Position numbers and translations under genes: made by a program. From Natribaculum luteum (GTDB lineage Archaea > Halobacteriota > Halobacteria > Halobacteriales > Natrialbaceae), in the NCBI RefSeq assembly GCF_023008545.1, contig NZ_CP095397.1, positions 2,046,001-2,110,000 of the forward strand: a stretch of DNA of 64,000 bases, in the 5' to 3' direction. The notes beneath the pieces were generated by a model, which saw only the letters and a program-made list of their open reading frames with translations, ran no database searches and was not told the origin of the DNA. Positions 8,821-17,580 of the stretch are shown in pieces (position 1 is the stretch's first letter; each line of letters begins with the position of its first letter).

Positions 8821-8988
8821 TCAGACGCGGCCCCGTTCGAGTTCTTCGACGTGCGTGATGATCTCGTCGACGAGTTCCGTCTCGTCGTGGCCCTCGTGCA
8901 GGTGCGCTCGAAGGGCACGCTCGAACTCGAACGCCGCGTGACAGAGCGGGCACTCGATCGGTATCTTCGAGACGTTTTTCCCGGGCAT
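8821..8988 (-). CDS. Small C2H2-type zinc-finger protein
   Basis: A 55-aa protein with a single finger: CPLC at residues 13-16, hydrophobic/aromatic core (FEFERALRAHL) and H29/H34 in RAHLHEGH, giving a C-x2-C-x12-H-x4-H pattern. Acidic helical tail of about 20 residues follows. Single-finger proteins of this size are common in haloarchaea and are probably regulatory, but the target is unknown. The ATG at 8988 is the only good start. It converges with DUF547 across the diverged palindrome and is divergent from the HNH gene. Confidence 0.75.
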   Translation of the reverse strand: MPGKNVSKIPIECPLCHAAFEFERALRAHLHEGHDETELVDEIITHVEELERGRV

Positions 8989-9107
8989 GTAGATACTGTC
9001 CTCACTGCAGGGTCATATCGTTCGTGCGCGCACGCTCAAGCACACGATCGAACGAGCACGACCTCGTAGTCGGTGTACTTTTGGCACGCCCGCGTCTTCG
9101 ATGCGGC

Positions 9108-9890
9108 GTGGCTTCCCGAGCGCAGCGATCCGACGGGCGGGCGGTGTTCGAACGAGACGGCTACGAATGCCAGCACTGTCGGACGGACGGCGAATCCGCC
9201 GGTGACGACCTTCGGCTGTTCGCGGTCGGACGACGATCCGTCGACGCGGCCCACCCGCGTTCTCTCGTCACCCTCTGTGTGGACTGTTTCGAGCGGCTGG
9301 ACGACCCGACTGCGTCGACTGCCGAGTCTCGAGTCCTGACCGCCGATGGGCTCTTTCGGACGATCCGTGAGATCACGCGGACGCAGAGCGGCGCGGTCTC
9401 CGACGTCGCCGAGTTCGCCTCGCTCGCGACGTCGCTCCCGGCGACACTCGAGGCCGGCGACCGTCCGCCGTACGCCGCCAGTCGCCGACGGATCCTGCTC
9501 GCACTCGCGGTCGTCGACGCCCAGTTCGAGGCCGTCGACACGGCCGACCGATCACGGCTCGGCGGCGACGTACTCGAGGCGTTCGACGCCTTCGCCGACG
9601 CGTCGGCCCGACTTCGAACCCGGCTCTCGGCCGTCGTCGACCTGGTCGAGACGGTGACGTCGGCACTCGGCAGGTGTCACGTCTGTTTCGAATCGCTCGA
9701 GGCCGACCAATCCCAGTGCGCCGAGTGCGAGATCACTCGTCTCGACGTGACCGAGTGGCGAGACGCGAACGGGACCGTGCGGGTCGACGCGCTCTTCTCG
9801 ACGCTCAACCGCTCGCTCGAGCGGACGTCGGCGACGACCGAACGTGTGACCGACGGGGCGACAGCTCTCGCCGAGACGCTGGCCGACTAG
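9108..9890 (+). CDS. HNH-endonuclease-like protein with C-terminal zinc ribbon
   Basis: A 260-aa protein. The N-terminus (AVFERDGYECQHC) is the start of a haloarchaeal HNH fold, followed by VDAAHPRSLVTLCVDCF, where the Asp/His and second CxxC would complete the metal-bound core. The middle third is helical, and a second CHVC...CAEC ribbon lies near residues 190-210. Whether it cuts DNA is unknown; the strict HNH asparagine is not obvious. GTG at 9108 is chosen because the HNH core begins there and a box ACTTTTGG lies about 27 nt upstream; the upstream extension overlaps promoter sequence. Stop shares CTAG with the next gene. Confidence 0.7.
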   Translation: MASRAQRSDGRAVFERDGYECQHCRTDGESAGDDLRLFAVGRRSVDAAHPRSLVTLCVDCFERLDDPTASTAESRVLTADGLFRTIREITRTQSGAVSDVAEFASLATSLPATLEAGDRPPYAASRRRILLALAVVDAQFEAVDTADRSRLGGDVLEAFDAFADASARLRTRLSAVVDLVETVTSALGRCHVCFESLEADQSQCAECEITRLDVTEWRDANGTVRVDALFSTLNRSLERTSATTERVTDGATALAETLAD

Positions 9891-10615
9891 AGGGTCGTCG
9901 CGGCCTCGAGTGCGATGTCGATGGCGCGGGCGACGTTGTTCTTCGCCTTCTCGGGGAGTTCGTCGTCTTCGGTGTCGGTTCCTTTCTGTGTGCCTTCGAC
10001 GAGGTTGCCGTCGACGGTGCAGATCGCGCCGGCACGAAGGCCCTTGCGGCGTGCGAGTGAGAAGATCGCGGCGGCTTCCATCTCGACGGCGAGCAGGCCC
10101 GCGGCTTCCCAGTCGTCGACGGCCTCGTCGTTCTCGGCGTAGTAGGCGTCGTCGGTGGCGACGGGACCGACGTGGACGTCCTCGTCGTTGGCCTCGGCGG
10201 CGTCGACGAGCGCCGACAGCGCGTCGTAGTCGGGCACTGCGGGGTACTCGACGGTCTCGTACCGTCTGGTCGTCCCCTCGTTTTTCGCTGCGCCGCTTGC
10301 GACGACCATGTCGCCGATCTCGATTCCTTCCTGGAGCGCCCCGGTCGTGCCGACGCGGACGAACGCCTCGACGCCGACGGCGGCGAGTTCCTCGACGGCG
10401 ATCGCGGCGGAGGGACAGCCGATCCCCGTCGAACAGATCGTCAGCTCTCGGCCCTCGTAAGTCGCGTTTACTACCTTGTACTCGCGGTTCTGTGCGACCG
10501 TCTCCGCGTCGTCGCAGTGGTCTGCGATGCGGTCGACGCGGTCCGGATCGCCCGGCAGGAGCGCGACGTCGGCTACGTCTCCGTCGTCGATCAACAGGTG
10601 CGGCTGCGTTGCCAT
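9887..10615 (-). CDS. Nucleoside phosphorylase (uridine/guanosine phosphorylase family)
   Basis: A 242-aa member of the hexameric PNP/UDP superfamily. It phosphorolyses a nucleoside to base plus ribose-1-phosphate. Seen: LLPGDPDRV (phosphate-binding loop), STGIGCPSAAIAVEEL, RVGTTGALQ and VEMEAAAIFSLA, the ribose-binding Glu-Met-Glu block. Commonly named Udp, but specificity cannot be read from sequence; in halophiles a relative acts on guanosine. It precedes, by 0.5-4 kb, a PfkB kinase, ribose-1,5-bisphosphate isomerase and a DeoC-type aldolase, so ribose salvage is the likely role. Confidence 0.88.
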   Translation of the reverse strand: MATQPHLLIDDGDVADVALLPGDPDRVDRIADHCDDAETVAQNREYKVVNATYEGRELTICSTGIGCPSAAIAVEELAAVGVEAFVRVGTTGALQEGIEIGDMVVASGAAKNEGTTRRYETVEYPAVPDYDALSALVDAAEANDEDVHVGPVATDDAYYAENDEAVDDWEAAGLLAVEMEAAAIFSLARRKGLRAGAICTVDGNLVEGTQKGTDTEDDELPEKAKNNVARAIDIALEAATTL

Positions 10616-10697
10616 ATCCGCGCGTTCCGCCGGAGACGAGAAAAAACGTGCGTTCCCGGCGCGAGCGGCCGCGTCCTCGCCGTCACAACAGACACGA

Positions 10698-11006
10698 TCA
10701 CTCCCTGGGGTACACGCGCACGCTTTCGGAGCGGACGCTGATGGTCGCGTCGCCGACGTCGAACGTCACGTCCCCGGCCCGTCGGCCGCCGCCGTCGTAC
10801 CTGTCCGCGAAGAGGGCGTCGAGTGCTTCCGGGTCGATGTGGTCGTACAGCCGCGTGCTCGTCGTGGTGACATCGTCGCCGTGGTACGTCGCGAGTGCCG
10901 TCGCGACGGCGACGCTCGGTGGCTCGCCGTCGTCTCGATCGTATCGCACTTCTCGACCGCCGCCATCGTTTTCGTATGTAGACCCACCAGTAATCTGTTT
11001 ACTCAT
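10698..11006 (-). CDS. HalOD1 output-domain protein
   Basis: A 102-aa protein consisting almost entirely of one HalOD1 domain, recognised from the central S-TRLYDHIDPEALDALF and the C-terminal VTFDVGDATISV-VYPRE strands. HalOD1 domains are haloarchaeal output modules often fused to receivers, but stand-alone copies like this one are common and of unknown function. The start at 11006 follows a small inverted repeat TCACG-GAAT-CGTGA (about 11015-11029). A TATA-like GATATATG lies further upstream near 11070. Confidence 0.8.
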   Translation of the reverse strand: MSKQITGGSTYENDGGGREVRYDRDDGEPPSVAVATALATYHGDDVTTTSTRLYDHIDPEALDALFADRYDGGGRRAGDVTFDVGDATISVRSESVRVYPRE

Positions 11007-11138
11007 GCTCTCACTGTCACGATTCCGTGACCGTGTACTCGAGTGGGCAACGGCTCAGTCCATATATCTACCGTCAGACATCGGACGGTGAAAACGGACT
11101 GCGCTTGCCGTCGCTCGTGCTCCCGGCCGACAGGGGAG

Positions 11139-12020
11139 TCAAAATCGGTCATCGAGGAAGTCGGTCACCGCCGCCATCGTCGGTGCGCCCCGCGCGCCCG
11201 CTTGGCTCGCGGCCAGCGCACCGCAGGCGTTCGCGAATTCGAGCGCGCGTTCGACGTCCTCGGTCTCGAGGTGAGTCGCGATGAAACCGGCGGCGAATGC
11301 GTCGCCCGCACCGGTCGTGTCGACCGGGTCGACGTCGAACCCAGGGTGGTGGAACGATCCCTCGGGAGTGTGGACTTCGGCCCCGTCGCCGCCGTACGTG
11401 AGGACGACGGTTCGGTCGCCGAACGTCGATCCGGGGTACTCCGACTCGAGGATCGCCTCGGCCTCGCGGTCGGTCGCGAAAATCACGTCGGCGGCAGCGA
11501 GGGCGTCGCCGTAGTCCCGGTCGCCGAGTCGTCGGCCGGGATCGAAGCTGACCGTGACGCCAGCCTCGCTCGCGATCGAGGCGATGGCGGCGGCGGTTTC
11601 GGGATGTTGGCCCGTAAGGTGGACGTGATCTGCGTCGCGAATCCGGGCTGGGTCGACGTGTTCCGGCCGGACGGCCTCGTTGACGCCGTCGTTTCCCAGC
11701 ACCGCCACCTCGCCGTCGTCGTCGACGAGCAGGTACTTCACCGCCGTCTGCGCGTCGGAGACGACGCGAAGTCCCTCGAGATCGATTCCGTGTCGCTCGA
11801 GTTCGCGTCTGGCGAGCAGGCCGTTGTCGTCGTCGCCGACGCTCCCGATCAGCCCAGCGTCGACCTCGAGGCGGGTGAGGGCAGCGGCGACGTTGGCTGC
11901 GCTCCCGCCGCCGGACTGACGTTGCGAGCGGATCGACACTTCGCCGTCCGGTTCGGGCAACCTGTCGACGCGGAGCGTCACGTCCCAGTTGACGTGCCCC
12001 GCGGTGAGCACGGTGACCAT
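11139..12020 (-). CDS. PfkB-family sugar kinase, candidate ribose-1-phosphate kinase
   Basis: A 293-aa ribokinase-fold enzyme. It has the N-terminal GGGSAANVAAAL signature, the substrate loop, and the anion-hole/catalytic motif DTTGAGDAFAAGF near residues 245-257, whose Asp is the catalytic base. PfkB kinases act on ribose, fructose-1-P, nucleosides or ribose-1-phosphate. Neighbours (nucleoside phosphorylase and R15P isomerase) make ribose-1-phosphate the best guess, which would produce ribose-1,5-bisphosphate. That step is inference from context. Start ATG at 12020 (MVTVLTAGHVNWD) matches the family N-terminus; longer reading frames upstream run into the DUF63 gene's antisense. Confidence 0.85.
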   Translation of the reverse strand: MVTVLTAGHVNWDVTLRVDRLPEPDGEVSIRSQRQSGGGSAANVAAALTRLEVDAGLIGSVGDDDNGLLARRELERHGIDLEGLRVVSDAQTAVKYLLVDDDGEVAVLGNDGVNEAVRPEHVDPARIRDADHVHLTGQHPETAAAIASIASEAGVTVSFDPGRRLGDRDYGDALAAADVIFATDREAEAILESEYPGSTFGDRTVVLTYGGDGAEVHTPEGSFHHPGFDVDPVDTTGAGDAFAAGFIATHLETEDVERALEFANACGALAASQAGARGAPTMAAVTDFLDDRF

Positions 12021-12067
12021 TCTGGGATACGTCGAGGGGACGACCGCCGGGGGCAAAACGCTGACGT

Positions 12068-12889
12068 CTAGGCGACGACAAACAGGAGGACGTTGTGCGT
12101 GCCAGGACCCAGACCGATGGCGGCGATCAGTCCGAGCAGGATTCGTCCGCGCCGTGGCTCTTCGCGAACGAAGTCTGCGAACAGGCCGACGACGACGAGC
12201 GCGAGAACGACTTTCACCAGGACGAACAGCCAGCCGGCCCCGACGTACTCGTAGGTCGGCAGGGCTGCTCCGGCCTCGAGAATGAACTGCGAGGCGGGGA
12301 CGTCTTCGCCGGCCCCGAGGACGTCGTAGCCGACGGCGGTCGTGACGCCGTCGAGGGCCTGCGAGAAGACGACGAACGCGCCGCTTAGACCCGTAATGGC
12401 GGCGACGTCGGTAAACCAGAGGCTCAGTCCGAGCCACGCGAGCGCGGCGACGACGCCCGTGATGACGACCGAAAGGACCGGCCAGAACGGCTCGATCGTC
12501 CCTGCCATCCAGCCGTGATAGAGCGTGAATACTGCGAAGACGGTGAAGAAGGCGGTGCCGGAGACGCCGACGAATCGGGCGATCGAGCGCTGGAATCCCG
12601 CGGCGTAGAGGAAGCTCCCGAGCAGCCAGGCGCTGCCCGCGACGATCGCGGTCGTCAGGTAGACAGTGGGAGCGCTGAACAGCGGTTCGATAGACGTCGG
12701 AAACGCGTCGATCTTGTAGAGGACGTGTAACGTCGACCCGAACATCATCCACGGGGCGAAGGCGATGACCGTCTCGTCCGTCACGGGCGGCTCGAGTACC
12801 CACAGTAGCGCCACGACGGCTGCCAGCAACAGGACCAGCAAGGCGAGAACGTACCACGGCGGGAGGACGAATCCCTCTGGGATGGCCAT
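12068..12889 (-). CDS. DUF63 family integral membrane protein
   Basis: A 273-aa polytopic membrane protein with about seven to eight hydrophobic segments. The conserved FAPWMMFGSTLHVLYK block (about 65-80) and FSQALDGVTTAVGYD identify archaeal DUF63. Function is unknown; the Asp/Gln residues inside membrane segments suggest a transporter or membrane enzyme. Start at 12889 (MAIPEGF) is preferred; an ATG five codons earlier is also possible. It sits upstream of the PfkB gene, same strand, 47 nt gap, so co-transcription is possible, but no functional tie to sugar metabolism is visible. Confidence 0.8.
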   Translation of the reverse strand: MAIPEGFVLPPWYVLALLVLLLAAVVALLWVLEPPVTDETVIAFAPWMMFGSTLHVLYKIDAFPTSIEPLFSAPTVYLTTAIVAGSAWLLGSFLYAAGFQRSIARFVGVSGTAFFTVFAVFTLYHGWMAGTIEPFWPVLSVVITGVVAALAWLGLSLWFTDVAAITGLSGAFVVFSQALDGVTTAVGYDVLGAGEDVPASQFILEAGAALPTYEYVGAGWLFVLVKVVLALVVVGLFADFVREEPRRGRILLGLIAAIGLGPGTHNVLLFVVA

Positions 12890-12964
12890 ACTCTGAGTAG
12901 GCACATACCAGCGACTAACACTTTCCGATTGCCGACGATTCCGGGCCGAACGTCCGTCCGTCGA

Positions 12965-13942
12965 TCAGGATTCCCAGGGCTCGCCGGTCGTTTCGCCGAA
13001 CAGTTCGCGCATGAGCGTCACGATGCTCTCGGGAGGGAACTGTCCGCGTTCGGTCACGATCGCGTCGACGTGTCGCGGCGGCGTGACGTCGAACGCGGGG
13101 TTTTCGACGACCAATCCCTCGTCCGCGTCGTCGCCGGTGATCTCGGCCCGTTCGCCTTCCGAGAGTACCTCCGTCTCGTCGCGCATCTCGATCTCGACGG
13201 TGTGACCCGTCATCGTGTCCGGGTGGAGCTTGATCGTCTGGGCGGCGACCACCACCGGAATGCCGCGCTCGCGGGCGTTGACTGCGAGACCGCTCGTCCC
13301 GATCTTGTTGACGACGCTCCCGTCGGCCGCGATACTGTCCGCACCGACGAGGACGTGGTCCGCGTCGTCCAGGTATCGTCGGGTGGCGTTGTCGACGATC
13401 AGCGTGACGGGAACGTCCCACTCGCGCAACTGCGCCGCCGTGATATGTCCCTGCTTTCGGGGTCGGGTCTCTTTGACGATCGCCTCGACGTGTTTGCCCT
13501 CCTCGAGTGCCGCCTCGATGCAGGCCAGTACGTCCGTCGAGTGACAGTGGGTCATCACGACGTCGCCGTCGCGCAACCGGTTTGCGCCGATTTCGCCGAG
13601 CGTATCCTGGGCCTGCTCGAGGTCGGCCCGGAATCGCTCGGCGCGTGCGACGGCCGACGACTGCAGTTCCGCGACGGTCTCGCCGTCCATCCCGCGGAGG
13701 ACGTACCGGAGCGCGTTCGGCAGGCTGACGGCCGTCGGCCGCGTCTCGTACAACTCCCTGGCCGCGGCGCGAAGCTGCGCCCGGAACGCCGCAGGCGTGG
13801 CGGCGTCGGACTGTTCGGCCTGCGTCGCCAGCGCCGCCGCCGCCGCATCCGCGATAGTCGCCGCCCCGCGGATCTCCATCGCCGAGATGGACTCGGCGGT
13901 CTCCTCGACGGCGGGTGCGACGTCGGGCCGGTCGTCGCTCAT
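12965..13942 (-). CDS. Ribose-1,5-bisphosphate isomerase (e2b2-type)
   Basis: A 325-aa member of the eIF2B-alpha/MTNA family. It converts ribose-1,5-bisphosphate to ribulose-1,5-bisphosphate. The catalytic cysteine falls at C133 (MTHCHST) and the aspartate at D202 ([15 protein letters not shown]), the same pair used by the characterised archaeal enzyme; [11 protein letters not shown] near residue 25 is the R15P-isomerase N-terminal signature that separates it from methylthioribose-1-P isomerase. Start at 13942 (MSDDRPD) is chosen over one nine codons upstream. No Rubisco gene is visible nearby. It is divergent from the DeoC-type gene with about 100 nt between starts. Confidence 0.9.
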   Translation of the reverse strand: MSDDRPDVAPAVEETAESISAMEIRGAATIADAAAAALATQAEQSDAATPAAFRAQLRAAARELYETRPTAVSLPNALRYVLRGMDGETVAELQSSAVARAERFRADLEQAQDTLGEIGANRLRDGDVVMTHCHSTDVLACIEAALEEGKHVEAIVKETRPRKQGHITAAQLREWDVPVTLIVDNATRRYLDDADHVLVGADSIAADGSVVNKIGTSGLAVNARERGIPVVVAAQTIKLHPDTMTGHTVEIEMRDETEVLSEGERAEITGDDADEGLVVENPAFDVTPPRHVDAIVTERGQFPPESIVTLMRELFGETTGEPWES

Positions 13943-14045
13943 GACTCGAGGTAGGTCGCCGGCGACCAAAAGCAGCGGGGCACACCCGCTGGGTCGGCCA
14001 CCGGGAGCGGGCGTCTTTTTGCCCGTTCGACGAGTCGACCCGGTT

Positions 14046-14684
14046 ATGGATCGACGCGAACTCGCGCCGATGATCGATCACACCGTCCTCGGCCCCACGA
14101 CGACGCCCGCGGACGTCGAGCGCGTCCTCGAGGAAGCCGACCGGTACGGGATGAACGCCTGCGTGCCGCCCTGTTACCTCGAGGAGGCGGCGGCCGCTGC
14201 TCCCGACGTCACCCTCGCGACGGTCGTCGGATTCCCACACGGACAACACGATCACGACACGAAGCGCCACGAGAGCGTGGCCGCCTGGAAGGCCGGCGCT
14301 GACGAACTCGACGTCGTCCTCAACGTCGGTCGGCTGAAAGCCGGCGACGACGACGTCGTGACGGCCGAACTCGAGGAACTCGTCGCCGCCGTCCCAGTCC
14401 CGGTGAAGGTGATCCTCGAGACGGCGCTGCTCTCGGACGCGGAGAAGCGTCGGGCCTGCGAGGCGGCCGTCGACGCCGACGCCGCGATGGTAAAGACGTC
14501 GACGGGGTTCGCGTCCGGGGGTGCCACGGTCGCGGACGTCGAGCTCATGAGCGAGTACCTCCCCGTCAAGGCCAGCGGCGGCATCGGCAGCTACGACGAG
14601 GCGATGGCGATGATCGACGCAGGTGCCGAGCGCATCGGCGCCTCGAGTGGCGTGGCGATCGTCACCGAGGCGCCAGAACCGTAG
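14046..14684 (+). CDS. deoC: Deoxyribose-phosphate aldolase family (DeoC)
   Basis: A 212-aa class I aldolase. Catalytic residues match DERA: D89 in ELDVVLNVG, Schiff-base K150 in VKTSTGF, and K175 in VKASGGI. The canonical reaction is 2-deoxyribose-5-phosphate to acetaldehyde plus glyceraldehyde-3-phosphate, part of deoxynucleoside catabolism. Because it stands next to R15P isomerase, an alternative role on a pentulose-1-phosphate is worth testing, but the residues seen are those of ordinary DERA. The start at 14046 is followed immediately by the conserved N-terminus; an in-frame extension upstream overlaps the divergent gene. Confidence 0.88.
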   Translation: MDRRELAPMIDHTVLGPTTTPADVERVLEEADRYGMNACVPPCYLEEAAAAAPDVTLATVVGFPHGQHDHDTKRHESVAAWKAGADELDVVLNVGRLKAGDDDVVTAELEELVAAVPVPVKVILETALLSDAEKRRACEAAVDADAAMVKTSTGFASGGATVADVELMSEYLPVKASGGIGSYDEAMAMIDAGAERIGASSGVAIVTEAPEP

Positions 14685-14747
14685 AACCGCTGCGCTGGTC
14701 GTTCACGGACCAAAAACTTTCATTGGCGGCTGCCCATACGGTACGTC

Positions 14748-16247
14748 ATGCTCGAGGGTGTGCGGGCGCGGCTTGTCGCGCTCGCGAGGCGGCTCCGGCG
14801 GCTGGAGCGGCGCGAACTCGACGCGCTCTTGCGGTGGGTCGAACGGACGGGGAACCTCCAGCACGTATCGGTCATCGTGTTCGTTCCGCTGCTCATCGCC
14901 GCGGTGACGTGGTTGTCGAACGCGACCGACGTCATCTCGTTCCTGCTGTTCCCGCCGCTCGCCTCCGGGACGTACACCCTCTTTGCCGACCCCGAAGGAC
15001 GCTACTCCACGCCCTGGAAATTCGTCGGCGGGATGACCGCGGGCGCGCTCTGTGGCTGGTTCGCACTCGTCGTGGCGGCGTGGGTCGGACTCGAGGGAGG
15101 ACCCATCAGTGCGGTCGGCGCAGCGCTGGGCGTCTTCCTTACCGGCTCGGCCACCTGGGCGCTCGACCTCGAGGAACCGACGGCGTTCTCGACCGCGTTG
15201 CTCGTACTCGTCACCGGAAGCGCCCAGCTCGCGTACGTCGTCGGCATCGCCGCCTCGAGTACGTTCATCGCGATCGTGTTCGTCGTCTGGCGCAGTCGGT
15301 TCTACGAGGAACGGGCCCGCTATCTCTACCAGACGACGAGGGGTGACGACCACGTGCTCGTCCCCATGCAGAACGGCTCGGAGACGACCGCGCGCTTTGC
15401 TGCCTCGATCGCCAGCGCACACGAGGCCGGGAAAGTCGTCCTCTTCGGCGTCGTCGACGAGACGCCCGCCCGGCACGCCGCGGACGAACCTACGTCGCCC
15501 GAAGGCGAGTCGACGTCACGCGATGCAGTCGATTCGCGTGAGTCTCAGACCGACGGCGCAGGTGCCGACGCGGTACGTGCAGACGAACGGATCGCCGAAA
15601 CCGCGGAACGAGCCAGGACCGTGGCACAACACCTCGAGACTCTCGCAGACGACCTCGAGACGGAGTACGGCGTCCCCTGTGAGGTCGTCGTCGCGGTCGA
15701 CGGCCAGGCCTCGTCGAACCTCGTCCTTCAGACTGCCCGGCAGAACAACTGTGATCTCATCGTCACGCCCTACGAGGAACACGAGCGCGGTGGGCTCTCG
15801 TCGTTCATCATGGGCCTGTTCGAGGGCGAGATCGACGTCGTCGTGTTTCGGTCGTGCGACGGTCGCCATCGGTGGGAGAACGCACTCGTCGCGGTCCGGG
15901 GCGCGGGCGACACCGCTCGCGCGATGCTCGACTTCGCGATCCGCGTGGCCGGTTCCGGCGGAACGACCGGCGTCTGTACGTGTATCGACCGCGAGTCACG
16001 CCGTCGATCGGCCGAGAACACGCTTGCGGACCTCGTCGACGCCTTCACCGGCCGATTCGAGACCCACGTCGCTGCCGCCTCGGTCGAGACGTACCTCTCA
16101 CAGGTCGCGCCACGGTACGACGTCATCTTCGTCGGCTCGAGTACCGACCGCTCGACGGCATCGCGGTTCGTCTCTCCACCGACGTTTCGGAAGCTCCGCG
16201 GCCTCGATTCCGACGTCGCGATCGTCCACCGTGGACGTCGGCGGTAA
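14748..16247 (+). CDS. HPP-family membrane protein fused to universal-stress-like domains
   Basis: A 499-aa protein. The N-terminal half (about 40-185) has four to five hydrophobic segments with the HPP-like FLLFPPLASGTYTLF and P-rich loop. The cytoplasmic half holds two Usp-like alpha/beta domains (about 205-365 and 375-497), with HVLVPMQNG and NCDLIVTPYEE as strand-turn motifs, separated by an acidic, Ser-rich linker. HPP proteins are known as nitrite/anion channels in some organisms; fusion to Usp suggests nucleotide-controlled transport, which is inference. It converges on the K+ channel gene with a 15-nt gap. Confidence 0.8.
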   Translation: MLEGVRARLVALARRLRRLERRELDALLRWVERTGNLQHVSVIVFVPLLIAAVTWLSNATDVISFLLFPPLASGTYTLFADPEGRYSTPWKFVGGMTAGALCGWFALVVAAWVGLEGGPISAVGAALGVFLTGSATWALDLEEPTAFSTALLVLVTGSAQLAYVVGIAASSTFIAIVFVVWRSRFYEERARYLYQTTRGDDHVLVPMQNGSETTARFAASIASAHEAGKVVLFGVVDETPARHAADEPTSPEGESTSRDAVDSRESQTDGAGADAVRADERIAETAERARTVAQHLETLADDLETEYGVPCEVVVAVDGQASSNLVLQTARQNNCDLIVTPYEEHERGGLSSFIMGLFEGEIDVVVFRSCDGRHRWENALVAVRGAGDTARAMLDFAIRVAGSGGTTGVCTCIDRESRRRSAENTLADLVDAFTGRFETHVAAASVETYLSQVAPRYDVIFVGSSTDRSTASRFVSPPTFRKLRGLDSDVAIVHRGRRR

Positions 16248-16262
16248 GCCGCCCGCGGTTCG

Positions 16263-17444
16263 CTACTGTTCTTGCTCGAGGAGCCGTTCGACGACCGGCG
16301 ATTCGTCCGCGCCGAGTGCAGACCGGACGAGCAGGTGGCCGCCGAGTTCGGCCAGTGCGATGACGTCGTCCGCGCCGGCGCGTTTGAGCTTCTTGGTGTT
16401 CTCGCGGTCGGTCGCGGCGGTGACGATGCGAACGTTTGGCCGAAGCTGGCGCGCCGTCAGCACTGCGAGTGCGTCTTCCGCGTCGTGGTCGGTCGCCACG
16501 AGGATGGCCCGCGCGTCGTCGATCTTCGCCCGGCGAAGCGGCTCCTCGTCGCTCGGGTCGGCCGTCAGCACCTTGACGTCGCGGTCGATCAGTCGGGTCG
16601 CCACTGCCTCGTCTTCCGTGACGACGACAAACGGGACGTCGGCGGCGACGAGTTCGCTCACGATCGGTTCCGTCAGATCCCCGTACCCGAGCACGAGGAC
16701 GTGGTTGTCGAGGAGTTCGAGTTCTGATTCGGTCATCTTTCCGAGTGTCTTCGAGATGCGAGCCTGGATCGCCGGACCGACGAGCGCCCCGATGGCGATA
16801 CCGAAACTGGCGACGCCGAGGACGACGAGCGACATCGTAAACAGCATCGCCTCGGCGCTTTCGGGACCGATGTCGCCGTAGCCGACGGTGCTCGAGGTGA
16901 TCAGCGTGAAGTAGAAGGCGTCGAGGAGCGTGGCGACGCCGTCGAAGTCCTCCCGGAGCGCGTACGCGCCGAAGGTGCCGTACGCCTGCACGCCGACGAG
17001 CGCGCTCCCCGCGGCAATCTGCGTCGTCGTCAGCGCGAGCGATCTGTCGAATCGTTCACGGGTAAGAACCAGGATCGGTATGGTGAGAAGCGAGAGGGCG
17101 ACGAGCGGCAGCGAGTACTGACTCGCCTGCAAGAGCCCCTGCAGGGCCGTGATCGGCAAGAGGACGATCGTCGCGTACCAGCCCGCCCGAAGTCCGCGGC
17201 GGAGGGCGAGCGCGCTGGCGACCATCAGAAAGCCCGTCAGCGCGCCCGTGAAGCCGGCGGTGTCCCGGACGAGTTCCGGGACGTGAGACGCGAGCGGCCC
17301 GAAGACGACGTTCCGTTCGATGTTGACGATCCCGGTCGCGACCGACAGCAGGGCGACGGCAAGGGCGAGGCCGACGGCTACTCGCGTCGTCACGATCCGT
17401 GGCCAGTTTTCGGGTAGCCGATCCGCTCGTTGCTCGTCGGCCAT
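16263..17444 (-). CDS. Potassium channel with RCK/TrkA-N domain
   Basis: A 393-aa membrane protein: about six hydrophobic segments, the selectivity filter TVGYGD at residues 186-191, then a RCK domain starting at VLVLGYGDLTEP (about 249-260) with a Rossmann-like nucleotide-binding loop and a C-terminal VIALAELGGHLL helix. It should gate K+ flux in response to a bound nucleotide or Ca2+. Start at 17444 (MADEQRADRL) follows a promoter-like gap. Together with the next two genes and the HPP/Usp gene it forms an ion-transport neighbourhood, useful for a salt-in halophile. Confidence 0.9.
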   Translation of the reverse strand: MADEQRADRLPENWPRIVTTRVAVGLALAVALLSVATGIVNIERNVVFGPLASHVPELVRDTAGFTGALTGFLMVASALALRRGLRAGWYATIVLLPITALQGLLQASQYSLPLVALSLLTIPILVLTRERFDRSLALTTTQIAAGSALVGVQAYGTFGAYALREDFDGVATLLDAFYFTLITSSTVGYGDIGPESAEAMLFTMSLVVLGVASFGIAIGALVGPAIQARISKTLGKMTESELELLDNHVLVLGYGDLTEPIVSELVAADVPFVVVTEDEAVATRLIDRDVKVLTADPSDEEPLRRAKIDDARAILVATDHDAEDALAVLTARQLRPNVRIVTAATDRENTKKLKRAGADDVIALAELGGHLLVRSALGADESPVVERLLEQEQ

Positions 17445-17580
17445 ACACACTGATTGCTCCGAGGTCGGGTAAACGTCTTCGCCTTCGCCTCGTCTGTGTC
17501 TCGGCGTCGTCGCTTCGGATATCCGCTGTAAAGCGGGTGTGGGCGGTACTGGTTTCCCTCGAGAACGAGATCGTCTCTGT

